Below are positions 11,729 through 23,086 of a DNA stretch of 64,000 bases, piece after piece (positions within the stretch are counted from its first letter, which is position 1; the number at the start of each line of letters is the position of its first letter). The stretch spans positions 10,267,187-10,331,186 of the forward strand of contig NC_088206.1 of NCBI RefSeq assembly GCF_037126465.1. The letters are read 5' to 3'. The notes beneath the pieces were generated by a model. That model worked only from the letters and a program-made list of their open reading frames with translations. It ran no database searches and was not told the DNA's origin. The stretch comes from Ornithodoros turicata. Taxonomy: Eukaryota > Arthropoda > Arachnida > Ixodida > Argasidae. Made by a program: the position numbers and the translations under genes.

Positions 11729-11872
11729 GGTGGTGGTGGTGGTGGTGGTGGTGGTGGTGGTGGTGGTGGTGAAAGTGCTCGCCGTTGTCGGCCTCACAGA
11801 GGTGGGCAACGTCACGACTGACACCTTGGGTTACGAGCGTCCTGGGCCGACTTCTAAAGGAACTGTGCGACC
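11729..11872 (-). mobile_element. (GGT)n plus SINE-A2 3' region
   Basis: A (GGT)14 run (11729-11770) is joined to GTCGGCCTCACAGAGGTGGGC and CCTGGGCCGACTTC (11783-11862). The same arrangement is at 28960-29150 and, on plus, at 45080-45235, where it follows a tRNA-like head. I read it as a SINE-A subfamily whose tail ends in a CCA/CAC microsatellite. Confidence 0.6.
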
Positions 11873-11876
11873 CTGA

Positions 11877-13379
11877 TGACGCCAAGACATGTGTCCTTGA
11901 TCTCCGTGAAAGAAGGTACTGGACCTGCTGCTTTTGCGCCTGTGGAATTCTATGTAACACTGTTAGGCTGCTCGGCTGTGTTATCCGGTCTTCGGCAGTG
12001 CAAAATAGGGGCATATTTCGCCAAATAGGAGCTAAGAGAGCACTCGGTATCGGTTTATCTTTGGTTTCCAAGGGGACGCATTCAGATATGTCGTGTCGAG
12101 TTATGGGATGCCGTGGTGGTGAAGCGGTGGTAGTGGTGACGAAAGGGCTCGCCGAAGCAGACCTAGAAGGCGCATAATTCTGACCAGTTGAAAATGGCCT
12201 TTGCTTTCTGGCCAATGACTATCTGTCGTGTCACAGCATATTCCAGTTGTAGCATTGGTCGATGAACACTGATGGTTATTTTTAGAAGTCACCCACCTCA
12301 TCATCAGCCTCCCGGTCTTTATTTGTGCTGACTTCAATGCCGCAAATGTATTTCTAACAGGACCGACTATTCAAAGCAACAAAAGGGCAAAAACAATTGA
12401 AGAACCGATGCATCAGGAAGGAACTAAACGAGAACCAAAGACAAAAGACGCCGAGCCTACAGAGCCTGTAAAGACTATACAGGAAGCCCAGTGCAGTCTC
12501 TCAAGTGGAACATCGTTATTCAAAAAAAAAAAAAAACTTTTACCGCACACGAGTACGAGGCGGCCAAGATGCGGACGTGCTCTTTTTCCGGCACTTTCCG
12601 CGGATGAAGAAAAACGGACATTGAACCGCCTACGCTTTAACTTTCGCTTCGTCCCTTTCAAACAGCACAAAACAAAGCCAACCGGCATCGTCTATATACC
12701 TCTCTTGAAGAATGCGTGACGTGACACTTTCATTCTTCCCAACGTGAACTATATCCGCAACGAATTGCTATGCGAGACTGTGAAGCTATAGCCAACCAAA
12801 AAAAGGGAACTCAGGAGTTTGAGAACAAATCATGAAGACTTTTGTTGCGGAACGCTGGCCTCCGATAAGGACTTTCTACGCTGTTATCTCGAAACGGAAA
12901 TGCGTCGCTTTTTTTTTTCGTTCGACGTCTTGTTGTCTAAAGCGGCGCATTGTAGACCGCGGAAGTTCATTAGTTCGAAGTGCGAGCCGTGAATTCAGTG
13001 TGCTTCGTTATAACGAGGCTCGCCTCTGAAAGGAGTGACAGGACTTTCTCATTTCTTTACCAAATGTGCTCTACCTGCTCTGACTGAAAGACGCTGCAGG
13101 TTCAACGTACACATCTAACTGGATGCTACAGGTTTTTATAAAGTATAGCTTAGCTACAAAAAACAAAAAACAAAACAGCAACAACAAACAACAACAGCGA
13201 ATTTAATTCGGTGATAACGAGTGGAGTGGGTTGTTTTCTCGCTAGCTTCGCGACAATGAGTGTAGTTACCATATGATTGATTGATTGATTGATTGATTTA
13301 AAAAAAAAACATCACTAATCGGTTGATGTGGTTGGTTGTGCAACTGTTCTTGGCTGACAGGATCTGCTCGATCTTCGAT
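11877..13379. other. no gene recognised; simple repeats
   Basis: The 12110-12175 stretch repeats SINE-A2-like tail sequence (GGTGGTGAAG...). An A run lies at 12522-12536 and (GATT)n at about 13272-13298. No domain in any frame. Confidence 0.5.
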
Positions 13380-14983
13380 GTTGTACGGGGTCGACCTCGA
13401 GCTATACGCTTCCAGGTACCTCCGTCGTTCCCTCGACAAGCAGCTTGTACCCCGCATAGGCTCCGGCTGAATGTCCCGTGCGGCGGTCGGTTGCTCTACA
13501 AACTGGCCCCGTCGCCATCTCCATACTCCAGTGAGTGCGATGTTGTCGAGGACACAGAGCGCATCCCCCTAAGGTGCTCCGAATAGGCCGACAGTCGCAG
13601 GACACCAGAAGCAAGTCTTGGCTGAGGCGAAGGAGACGCGAGCCCACGTCCTACGCGACATGGAGACCCTGCGCGCATGTGCGCGGTACCGCACACGACA
13701 TGCTGCCCACTACCTACGGGACATTCATCTACTGTATGAAAGCTCAGGTTTCAGGGCTGCTGTTTGCAGACTGGCACAGTCTCTTCCGCCTCCTCCGTCG
13801 CGCCTGCTGTACGCTCCACCTTTGTGGACCCTCGAGCTGCCTCCGACGGACCTGCATATTCCCGACATGTCTCGCAAAAACGACACTCCTGTCCTCGCTG
13901 CGCGCCAGTTTGCTCTTGACCATTTGAACTCTGTCCACGGTCAGCGTAAAGGAATTTTCACAGATGGCTCGGTTGTGTACGGCGCGTCGTCTGCAGCTTT
14001 ATACATACCTCACAGCGATACTACGCAGACTTTCAAGCTGCCGCATGAAACTTCATCCACCGAAGCGGAACTGACAGCCATCTATGAAGCGCTCAACGCC
14101 ATATCCGGTTCACAGGCCGACTCGCGGTCCATCTTCACGGACAGCAAGTCAGCATTGGAGACCTTGGCGTCGTACCGGTGCAGTGCTATTTGCGATCTCC
14201 GCACGCTTGTAATCGCCAGATACAACGAGCTCTTGGCTTCCGGCCACAGCGTACGGCTCCAGTGGGTACCCAGTCACGTCGGGTTGCCCGGAAATACCCG
14301 TGCCGACATTGCTGCGAAACGTGCCCACACCACGGCTGCCTTGAGTCTCAGCATCCCGCTTTCAATGTCTGCCTGCCTGCTCCAAATACGTCGCTTGCGC
14401 TCTCGCTGTGTCCAAGGTTTCACAGAACGTGCCATCTCGCCCAATACATTTCTGCACTCCATCGACCCAAAAATGCAATACGTCCCTCCCCCAAACATCA
14501 CGAGGAGGGAGGCGTCCGTTATCCACCGTCTTCGGTTAAGCGTGGCTCGAACGCCAACACGGCTCTTCCAACTCTACACGCTTGACACCCCTACATGTGC
14601 AGCCTGCTCTACCGAGGGCAACACTTCCCACCTACTCCTCCACTGTCGCCTGTTCGCCGCTCCCCGTGCCACTCTGATGGAGCGGCTAGCTGCCCTAGGG
14701 CTCAGGGAGGTCACGCTGGCAACGCTACTGGGCCCTCTGCAACGCCCCATTCAGTGGCGCGTCGGAAGGGAACTCGTACGCTTCCTAACCGACACAGGGC
14801 TCGCGCTGAGCCTGTGACTGCGCCTCTTCTTTCGCTCTTTCCGATTTGTCTTTCTTTTTTTTCCTTTTCTCCCTTTTCCTTTTTGTAAGCGGGAATAGCA
14901 AGTCGGCTGCTGGAGCCAGGCTAACCTTTCCCCTCTTTCCTGTTTTTTTGTTTTGTTTTGCAATAAACCTATATCCCCCCCCC
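13380..14983 (+). mobile_element. 5'-truncated non-LTR retrotransposon (LINE) with RNase H
   Basis: Includes the RNase H ORF (13618-14817), a T/C-rich 3' UTR, GGAATAGCAAGTCGGC, AATAAACC and a run of C as the 3' end (14972-14982). Upstream of 13618 weak reverse-transcriptase C-terminal similarity continues only with frame changes. The 5' limit at about 13380 is approximate. Confidence 0.8.
13618..14817 (+). CDS. LINE ORF2 C-terminal part: RNase H plus C-terminal zinc finger (partial)
   Basis: This is the longest open frame in the window (399 codons). It is the end of a retrotransposon polyprotein, not a host gene. Residues about 1-60 (AEAKETRAHVLRDMETLRAC) resemble the region after the reverse transcriptase thumb. 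Residues about 110-235 form an RNase H domain with all four acidic catalytic positions visible: GIFTDGS (D), STEAEL (E), IFTDSKSA (D) and NTRADIAAK (D), plus the LQWVPSHVGLPGN strand. RNase H degrades the RNA strand of the RNA-DNA hybrid during target-primed insertion. Residues about 300-350 carry RLRLSVARTPT and a C-x2-C...H-x4-C finger. The C-terminus ALSL-stop precedes the 3' UTR. The methionine at 13618 is only the first in frame: reverse transcriptase and endonuclease are missing, so the copy cannot act alone. Similar proteins are usually labelled as tick transposons. Confidence 0.88.
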   Translation: MAEAKETRAHVLRDMETLRACARYRTRHAAHYLRDIHLLYESSGFRAAVCRLAQSLPPPPSRLLYAPPLWTLELPPTDLHIPDMSRKNDTPVLAARQFALDHLNSVHGQRKGIFTDGSVVYGASSAALYIPHSDTTQTFKLPHETSSTEAELTAIYEALNAISGSQADSRSIFTDSKSALETLASYRCSAICDLRTLVIARYNELLASGHSVRLQWVPSHVGLPGNTRADIAAKRAHTTAALSLSIPLSMSACLLQIRRLRSRCVQGFTERAISPNTFLHSIDPKMQYVPPPNITRREASVIHRLRLSVARTPTRLFQLYTLDTPTCAACSTEGNTSHLLLHCRLFAAPRATLMERLAALGLREVTLATLLGPLQRPIQWRVGRELVRFLTDTGLALSL

Positions 14984-14985
14984 AG

Positions 14986-15345
14986 TAGCAAGTCCGGCTC
15001 GCCTGGACGCCCGGCCATTTGAGCTGGTGAAGCGCCTGGGTCCTCAGCCATTCAATCATCAAGCGGCTGCATTGAAAGCGCTCCTACGTTTCCTTGAAGA
15101 AACGCATGTGACTGACATTCTGTGACACTTCCTGGTCCCTCGTTTGTGCGTGTAGTGTTCCCACTAGTTCTGGATGTTTGTCTCCCGCCCCCAACTACTG
15201 GGTTTTCTCCCGTTTTTTTCCCCAACTAACCGCTTTGTCGTGACTTAAATCCCCATTTTTTTTCTTTTTCTTCCTATATCACACCACCTCACATATTTCG
15301 TTGATGTTCACTTCGCAAGTGAATCTCCTCGCCAGACACATATTA
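14986..15345 (+). mobile_element. second LINE 3' end (different subfamily)
   Basis: It directly follows the poly-C end of the previous LINE. The frame from about 14997 encodes RLDARPFELVKRLGP and LKALLRFLEETHVTDIL-stop (stop at 15123-15125). This matches the C-terminus of the LINE at 35793-36295 (SKLLGP...LKALLTFLDTIGL). A T/C-rich 3' UTR follows to about 15345. Either this is an independent truncated insertion or the 13.4-15.0 kb LINE landed inside an older copy. Confidence 0.72.
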
Positions 15346-17201
15346 AATTAACAAAAAGTGAGCAATCTCCACTAAGCTGACCTACAGAGGAGGGACCCGA
15401 CAACGACTGTAGTTTATCGCTCTGAATAAGGAGGTCAGTCAATAATGTCACGATATAAATACCCGCCATTTCGCGTGCGAAAAACAACAGAAAATTACTC
15501 GCAAATTGCGTGACAACTTTGCGGCGTCAGACATCGCGTACGAAAAACACGGTTCCGGTAACCATCGTCAGCACACACTCCTGTCTTCTTACGTCACCTC
15601 GCCGACTGAGCACAACAACCTTCCTCCTAAAGACCGTACAGAGAAGGTCACCACACTCGAAGGACAACGTATACAGTCATTCACGCAGCGGCATTAGAAA
15701 GGGAGCCTCTTCGTCTCACCACAATATTCGTGCAAAGGCTAAGGTTCTTAAACGACGGAACGCAGCTATTACTCGGCACAACCCTTATCATGCTACAGGG
15801 TAGGATGCCGTGCATTGTCTAGCGACGTAATTACCGTCGAAGGCCTTGTGCGGACTTGACTCATTGTGTGTACGGTGTACGGTTCTGTCGTGGGGACCAT
15901 CAACGCCTCAACTGCGCATGTGCATCCAGAAGAACGTACCTGAGAAGCTAGCTTGTAATGAAGTATGGTGCCTTATTATGAATGTTGGCGACGCTGATGG
16001 TATGAAATGATTGGAGTACCGTTCTATTCCAAGGTCACTATCTTTGTCGCGGTTCGCAAAAATAGTGTCCTTGTAGCGTCCGCATAAATTGTGTTTTGTA
16101 TTTCTTTATACATAGTTGTATTGTTATATTTGTATAGATTGCAATAGTGATGCCTGGTGGGATGACTGCTGGACACAATAAGCATATTACGGCGTCTCTA
16201 ATTAACGCACTGTGAGATGGCATTCTACATTTGATCCCAGCTTCCCGCAAGGCAACTTAATAATATGTTGTAAGCTAACGTGCTAGTAAATCACGAACAT
16301 ACACATTACGACAACGTGGCTGTGTACGCCTCGTTACGCCTGTATACGCCTCGCCTGTACAGTACGCCTCCGCCACACGACGTACTTTGCTCTCCCCGAC
16401 GAACTCATGCACCCTCTACGCATCTCCACCCTTCATCCTGTATCCTCCGTCCGTCTTTCTTTCTTTCTTTGTACTTTTTTTTGCTATAGTCGTGACGACG
16501 CCCACTTCTGTGTGGCCAATAACAGCGAGCCGACCCTGCCATTACCCCCCCCCCCCCCCCGAAAACACTCGTCTGAGACGGCGTACTTAGACCACATTTA
16601 CATGCTTTCAAATCGGACACGTAAAATATCCAGGAACTATTTATAGCACTTGCCATCGGCAAGCAGGCGTGATGATCGATACCTTCCTGCGTGACGCAGG
16701 TAAGGCTCAGACGCCAATGTCCTAACCAGTCCCGCCTAGTCAGCCGTCTACGCTAATGCGCGCAATTAACACCGACACTATACGGAGTGACGCAAAGTCA
16801 GACACGCGCGTCCCTCGGCGACGCGATGACGGCGAAGGATTTTCTCTCGTTCGCCCTCTTCCACACATCCCCTAGAGGCCGCTACATACCCGCCGCAATC
16901 ATGTTTCCAATGTGAACAACTACGATGACATCGATTAAAACGGGAGTAACTCTGCACGAACTGCCCACATAATCTTAAAGAAACGCTATAAAAAACAGAT
17001 AAGCAAACTAGGCGGGGGCAAGCTTCATACAGGGACAAATAGAACACATACAGCCTCCAAGTGTGATTCACGAAAACGTGAATGAAAAAGGCAGCGAAAA
17101 AGCCCCTGGCGCTGACACTTATTGGCTTTTCGTGAATTACTTGTTGGCTGCGTATAAAAGATATTCGACTTTCGTTCATGACTTCGGTTTGAAGGTGCCC
17201 A
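15346..17201. other. no gene recognised
   Basis: No supportable gene. A C run lies at 16545-16560, and T/C-rich sequence at 16455-16490. Frames at 15506-15803 and 16778-17179 have no recognisable domain. Confidence 0.5.
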
Positions 17202-17450
17202 CACTCCTTAAGAAAAAGGGTGTACAGTAACTCCTTTTTGGGGAGTACACCCTTGCCACATATATCAGTCCCTTTGGAGTGTACAATTACTCTCCATTGG
17301 GGAGTTAAAGTGTCAAAAAGTGTGTAAAGTGTGTGTTAAAGTGTGTGTAAAGTGTGAGGAGACTCCTTTTTGAGGGTAATTATACTCCGCAAAAGGGAGT
17401 GATTATGTGGCAAGGAAAAGTGGTTGAAATACACCCTTTTTTTAAGAGTG
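17202..17450. mobile_element. MITE with CACTC-AAG-AAAAAGGGTGTA ends
   Basis: It starts CACTCCTTAAGAAAAAGGGT and ends with the inverted copy TACACCC...TTAAGAGTG. The interior is made of repeated GGAGT / ACTCC and GTGTAAAGTGTG motifs. The same terminal logic occurs at 57890-58380. Non-coding. Confidence 0.72.
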
Positions 17451-18073
17451 CAAGATAAAATAGATAACTTCGGAAGTTTGAACTTACTCATTTTCAAAGT
17501 GTTCCTCAGCATGGATATGAATGAACAGTCAGAAACCCAATATTAATTATCCCATAACACGCAATGACCAAGCATATCAATCATTTTGCGAAGGCATACC
17601 AACACGGACACGCGGAGAAGCGAAAAGGACACCAAGCGACAAAAGATTACACAGTCGTTTATCTTCTTTCGTTCTGCGCGTAACTTAACCTTACCTTGGA
17701 CACATGGAAGCATATCGTAAGTATAAGAAAACGTATTTACCGTATTTTCCGGTGTATAACGCGCGCGTTATACAGTAAAAAAGTGCTCTGAAGAGGTGCT
17801 GCGCGTTATCTAACGGTGCGCGTTATACAGGGAAATATTTTCCCGCAGAGTTCTTTCTCAGGTCGATGACGTACAAATTCTAGCCTCTTCCAGGGTGTGC
17901 TGTGACTTTCTCCCAAATATCTTAGGATCAGTTGACAAAACCGGCAAAAAGGGCATCGGACTTCATAGACAGTTAATTATGCTGCTTAAGGTCAATAATC
18001 CTGAATTCATTTCAGAAGGCTGGCGTGATCGAGAAGGAACGCGAAACCGAAAGCGGAGAGAAGACAAGTACAC

Positions 18074-18316
18074 TGTATGTGACACCGACTCTGTTGCATT
18101 GCAGTTTAACGGCTTTGACTAAATGTGCTTCAAATAATGCATATGTATATATGATACACCGCCTTGGTTTATTGTGTACACTGTGCATACTGTACACTTG
18201 TGTATACTGTATATGACACCGACTCTGTTGCATTGCAGTTTAACGGCTTTGACCAAATGTGCTTCAAATAATGCATATGTACATATGATACACCGCCTTG
18301 GTTTATTGTGTACACT
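18074..18316 (+). repeat. tandem repeat, period 134 bp, about 1.8 copies
   Basis: GACACCGACTCTGTTGCATT occurs at 18081 and again at 18215. Units are nearly identical through ATACACCGCCTTGGTTTATT. A shorter TGTGCATACTGTACACTTG spacer ends the first unit. It sits inside the 17740-18733 element. Confidence 0.88.
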
Positions 18317-18407
18317 GGTGCCATACTGGTGGCAGCACAGAAGCTTCTATAGCTAGAGTCACTAAATAAGCTACGCTAACTAGCTAGTAAATAAGCGTAG
18401 CTAGTGA

Positions 18408-18601
18408 AAGATGAAAGATGAAAGATGAAAGTCACTGAAAAGGTTAGCCAGCTGTAGGGATCGAACCCACATCTTCTGGATTGCCGGTCCAGGGCTCTAC
18501 CAATTTGCCGTTGCCATTGCCGTTCTTAGGCAATTTGAGGCTTTGTTTGTATCTGTCCCCTCTATTGTTGTTCCCAGCCTCAGAACATCAGTTTATCTCT
18601 T
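18408..18601 (-). mobile_element. tRNA-related SINE family B, full copy with TSD
   Basis: Minus-strand order: a 5' leader with GAGGCTGGGAACAAC and GCCTCAAATTGCCTAAGAA; a tRNA-like core with A-box-like GGCAAATTGGTAGAGCCC and B box GGGTTCGATCCC; then AGCTGGCTAACC and a (CTTTCAT)n tail. An exact 11-bp duplication GTAGCTAGTGA flanks it (18397-18407 and 18602-18612). Partial copies are at 49454-49525, 50055-50162 and 57340-57425. Confidence 0.87.
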
Positions 18602-18735
18602 GTAGCTAGTGACTCTATGTATAGCAACATTGCGATGCGCGTGCGTTATGCATCGGTGCTGTTTTTACATGGAACTTTTTTTTTCAAATTCGGCCCGTTT
18701 TTAGGGGTGCGCGTCATACACCGGAAAATACGGTA

Positions 18736-20100
18736 CGTGTCGCCTTTCGCGCGATGCAACATCAATCGAACACGCAAAGGGCGGGGGCAGGGATGTCAGC
18801 GGGCAAACGTGTCGCACACGCATGCGTTGCGTCCGCGATTGCAACACCCCAGTCATACGACTTGATGCCGCGTGCTACTATGCCCGTTCCGTAGCAGAAT
18901 GCTCAGCGCTCACAATAGACAGCAGCGGACACTGGCCCCTCCGAGGTATCGGCGCGCAACCATGCGTAGAAAGGCTCGTTGCGTGCTCGCTTGCACAGAA
19001 GAAAAAACAAAACATAACAAAACAACGTTGCGTAAGGCACTATACTTCCTCGCGTTGCTTCAACCTCTTGTACGTATGCCGAAAGAAAATAAGGTCATCG
19101 GCAGAGCAAGCGCTGGACAACGAACTTGGAAGGCTCATTGTATGTAACGAAGCCGTCCGGTCTCACCCGAGGGGTGATTGTCCAATGCATGCCGTTTAGC
19201 GTTGCATGTTCGTGATGATTGCGTGCCAAGGTAATTTGGTGCGGAGGTGAGCGAGAGCACTCGCCTGAAAAATAAATAAATAAATAAAAAGTAAATAAAT
19301 AAAAACAACGACAACTTTAGTGCGAGGTGATGAATGAAAAAATAAGAAAATAATGTATCAACTGTGAAGTAAGAAACAGATTAATACGAGAAGTAATATT
19401 GCGAATGTGGATCAATGGCTGCGATAATTAGGCAGAGATACTATCGCTGTTCTATATTACTTTTGTTGAGCAGGGGAACATGCCAACTAGCTCGTATGTT
19501 GCTTTGGGTGTCACCTTGTAATATCTGTATAGCTTTGCTACTCAAGGCTAGTATGACCTCCAACACCATTGTGACTTGGAATGCGACAATAGCCCCCGAA
19601 TTTGTAGGTGTAACTTGATCTCGACTTGGCTCGCAGCTGCCTTCAAAGGGAATCAATGTACTGCGCGAACCCTCCTCGGCTCGAAGCATTCTTACGCAGC
19701 GAGCTCAACTTGACACGTGTGGTGAAAATTTCGAGTCACCGCTCGGGGCTACCTTGAACCCGACATGGATAATGTTCCAGTACGGCAGCTTCGGGAAGCC
19801 ACACGACACTGAGAATCTTGCCTTGTCTTGGTTTTACATGAGCTGATGCGTCATCAATTTGTGGTGACCGCGTGAGTACGAAAGACGAGAAAGCTTGTTC
19901 CAGCGAAAAAGCTCGCGTACAAAGCAAATGTATAGAAAGCTTCAGTTTTTGTGTTTCTTTGTTTGTTGTTGTTGCTTTTGCCTTCACGAACATGACTCTC
20001 CTTCCGCACCATTCTCCGCTATTCCCCTAAAAGCAAAGAACGACAAAAAGAGAGAGATTTCGCGCCACAGGCAAAAGGGGTTCTACGTGTGCGTGCCAAC
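18736..20100. other. no gene recognised; (AAAT)n
   Basis: A microsatellite (AAAT)n lies at about 19267-19303. Other open frames are short and overlap on both strands. Confidence 0.5.
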
Positions 20101-20158
20101 CCAAGCAGCACAACATGTTGGCCCAATATTGGCATAAACCGGCCCAATGTTGTCGTCC
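20101..20158. mobile_element. half of a GCAGCACAA-family element
   Basis: CCAAGCAGCACAACATGTTG followed by GGCCCAATATTGG matches the left end of the elements at 33605 and 35253. No matching right end follows within 300 bp. Confidence 0.6.
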
Positions 20159-20915
20159 ATGAGAGGTGCAGAACTGATGACATCATCAATAGACCTCTAC
20201 CTGTTTGTAAACAAATGACGTCATAATGTTCGACAGCGCCACGAGTTTGGTAGAGTTGAACTACGTTCAAAGTTAGTGGCGAACAAGGTCACGCCCGAAA
20301 GCCACGGTCTTGCGGGGATTACGATGGTCTCTGAGAGGGACGTGACCACGCGACCTTCGCGGCTTCGCTCCGACTTTTCTTTCAATAGGAGGCAGCGAAC
20401 AATTGCCCATTCGTGGAACCCAGCTCTCCCCTTCGGATCTGTTTTGGTTTCGGTCTGTCTACCAACGTCATAATGACGTTTGTCGGGTAGAGGTTTATTC
20501 GCTGACGCGTAGAGAACTTGGAGTAAATTACACGTTCCAAAATCCGGCCAGCTCCCATCTACATAACCGAGATCAGGCAGGATTATTTTCTTCCTCTGCA
20601 TCGCTTTTACGGGGCCTCTGAAGTTAATGAGTAGAATGCCGAACTGCAATTAGGATGCACCAAAGGGCACACTTTTGAGGCTGTTAATCATGTCAGCACG
20701 CAGCGTAGATAGCGTTCCGAGGAACTTTATAAATTTATTTGTCCGGTATTTTGCGCAGCTGTAGTATAAGAATAAGCGCGAGAGTTACGTAAATGTAAAA
20801 ACGGGCGCCTAGATATATGTTTGGTTCCGTGTTCTCGCTGTTGAAGCAGATTGTGGGGTCCATTAATCTTTCGTTGTTGGATCTGGAGGTACGCGTGGAA
20901 TAAACGTCGTTAAAT
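20159..20915. other. no gene recognised
   Basis: No supportable gene or repeat boundary seen. Opposed open frames at 20221-20649 match nothing I know. Confidence 0.5.
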
Positions 20916-20922
20916 GGAGTAC

Positions 20923-21159
20923 AAACTTTTCTTTTTTAGTTCCGCGTTAGCGCCGCGAAGCAACTGTTGCTATGAGCGGCGTACAGACGTGGACAGGTGG
21001 AGAGAGGACATCAGGAAGGAGTGGGGGACAGGGGGGGGGGGTAGTATACGTCCTCGGTCGACTTCAAGGGAAATGTTGCCGACATTCGTCTGAAAAGTCT
21101 GCCTGAAAAACCAGGAAAAAACCCCAGACAACACAGCCGGTGTGGGGATGGGACTCATG
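20923..21159 (-). mobile_element. SINE family A
   Basis: Reading the minus strand: CCGGCTGTGTTGTCTGGGG, GGTTTTTCAGGCAGAC, CCTGTCCCCCACTCCTTCC, CCACGTCTGTACGCCGCTCA, GCTTCGCGGCGCTAAC, then A-rich tail. Likely duplication GGAGTAC (20916-20922 and 21160-21166). The tRNA-like head with its B box is missing or decayed. Confidence 0.85.
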
Positions 21160-21300
21160 GGAGTACTAAAATTTCAAATGTAAATTCAATTAAATTCAAT
21201 TTAATTCAATATTTTTATTTTCCTTTCGGTTGGAAGGGGAAGTAAGAAGCTGAGGAGGCTTGTCTAAAGCTCCCCTGCCAATGTGCACCGTACGGCAGCA

Positions 21301-21386
21301 GTACAAAATGACAAAGTAACAAATTACAAAATAACAAAGTAACAAAATACAAAATAACAATATACAAAGTAACAAATTACAAAATT
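21301..21386. repeat. A/C-rich tandem (ACAAAATAACAAAGTA)n
   Basis: Degenerate tandem of ACAAAGTAAC / AAATTACAAA units covering about 86 bp. Confidence 0.8.
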
Positions 21387-21905
21387 AAATGCACAATGAG
21401 GATAAAGTGATTAGTCCATGTTTAGAATGAAGCTAGTGAGGTTATTTTTGGTGAGGTTGGTTTTGGTTTTGAATCCTCATCTCCATCATCACCTCTCCCT
21501 ATCTACAAATGGTACTGGGGCAGCGCCCAACCTGCTGGCCGGCATCAGCCCCATCTCATCATCGTCTCTTTATGCGTGTGTATGTGTGTGTGTACAGTAT
21601 GTCCTCGTTAGGAATGTTTCATTATCTGCCATTAGCATATACAGCACGCAGCTATAGAGCGGCCGGCATTCATGTTGGCGTAGCTTCTATGCTTTGATGC
21701 ACGAAATACTTCTGCCGCCTATGTCTGTTATAACGCGAGCCTTTACTAAAATTCTCCACGAAGCACGTGCTAAGCTAAACACCAATCGTGGGTAATGGTG
21801 CTAACCTTGCATACGTTGTTTGCGTTTTTCAGCACGGATATCGAAAAATGCAAGAGTATCCGTCCTTATATAGATTCACCATAAGCCTATTTTCGCACGT
21901 CCCTG

Positions 21906-22003
21906 GAGGGGATATGTTTATTACGAAAAGGAAACAAGGCAAGCAGAAAGGAAAGGTCAGCCAGACAGAAGTCGACTTGCTATTCCTTGTAGCAAAAAGA
22001 AAA
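21906..22003 (-). mobile_element. poly-C-type LINE 3' end, minus strand
   Basis: On minus: GGAATAGCAAGTCGACTTC, GGCTGACCTTTCC and AATAAACATATCCCC, the same end as the copies at 8360-8662 and 14880-14983. Only the 3' UTR is present. Confidence 0.7.
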
Positions 22004-22403
22004 AAAAAAGAGAAAGTAAAAGGAGACAAAAAAGGAACAGAAACAGAAAACGTCCCTGGTATAACCAACGAATGCTTGCAGAATCAACTACGCTTACACA
22101 AATTTGGGAAATCAAGAAGGTACGATTACCCTGCAAGTCTGCGCTAAGCAGTTTTGCTAGAATAGATACTTTTAGAAGAGGATGTAGAGGAGGTGTGAAT
22201 AGGGCGTTGCGCGAAACCCTGTTTGGGTTCTGGGTGTGGGCAGTGACGTTATAGTGACGTACCCCATATTTCTTTGCAGTCCCAAAGCGCTCTCTGATAC
22301 CCGACGAACACCGTGTTAATAAGGGCAATCAATATCGTGTTTTATTGCTTGTTATGAATATCATGTTATTAATATCAATGCGTGTTATTATTGTTATATG
22401 TGA

Positions 22404-22580
22404 CAGCAGGAAGGAGTCGGAGACAAAGGGGGAGGAGGGTTAGTACGCGTTCTGGGACGACTTCAGAGGAAACTGTGCCGCCATCCATCTGGAAAGTACA
22501 CCGGAAATCCCAGGAAAATCCTCAGGCAGCATAACCGCTTGAGGATTCGAAGCCAGCACCTCCGGCATTCATTAGGGGCG
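22404..22580 (-). mobile_element. SINE family A, partial
   Basis: Contains the SINE-A body on minus: GCTTCGAATCCTCAAGCGG (B-box region), GGTTATGCTGCCTGAGG, CCTGGGATTTCCGGTG, CCCTTTGTCTCCGACTCCTTC. Both ends are diverged and no target duplication was found. Confidence 0.75.
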
Positions 22581-22974
22581 CCCTTTGTGGATCTACACTC
22601 AACTTCGTTACGCCGCCAACCGATCGGTATAACGAACACAACAGGACCGGAAGGAAAGTTCGATGCAAGCGGCAATTCGATAAAAGTGTAACCTCAGCGA
22701 CAGTAACCTCAAGCAAAACAACTTTCGTCGTGCGAACTTTGGAAGCCTTTTAATATACATGGGAAAAAACTAAAAAAAAAAAGAAAAGAAGAGGAAGAAG
22801 ACAGAAAGACGTAAAGTGAGGAGGGGAAGAGAGAAAGAGAGAGAGAGAGAGATAAAAAACATAGTAAGCTGCTCGCCCTTCGTAGCCTAGTCGGCCGGAA
22901 GAACACTTCGAATAATCCGATTCGAGACAGGCGTGAATTTCGGCAGGAACAACGTGAGACTTGGAACTTAATTT

Positions 22975-23086
22975 TTCCTATTTCACATCTCATGTTTCTC
23001 GTGTAATGGGGTAGTGTACTGCTCTCAAGCGGTGAATCACCCCAGGCCATAGTCATGATTTATTTGTTGTTGTTGTTGTTGTTGGA
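22975..23086 (+). mobile_element. LINE 3' end with (GTT)n tail
   Basis: GTAATGGGGTAGTGTACTGC, TCTCAAGCGGTGAATCACCC, then (TTG)n at 23063-23082. It shares the end with 27385-27560. Confidence 0.65.

Larger units (their letters stand above)
17740..18733. mobile_element. 994-bp inverted-repeat element ending CCGTATTTTCCGG
   Basis: The left end CCGTATTTTCCGGTGTATAA and the right end (inverted, CATACACCGGAAAATACGG) form terminal repeats of about 25 bp. TA flanks both ends (17738-17739 and 18734-18735), consistent with a TA target duplication as in Tc1/mariner-like DNA transposons. The interior has no transposase. It holds a 134-bp tandem repeat and a nested SINE. Confidence 0.75.

Noticed and set aside
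18430..18505. Possible tRNA gene in the SINE-B core
   Set aside because: It lies between a SINE leader and tail, bounded by an 11-bp target duplication.
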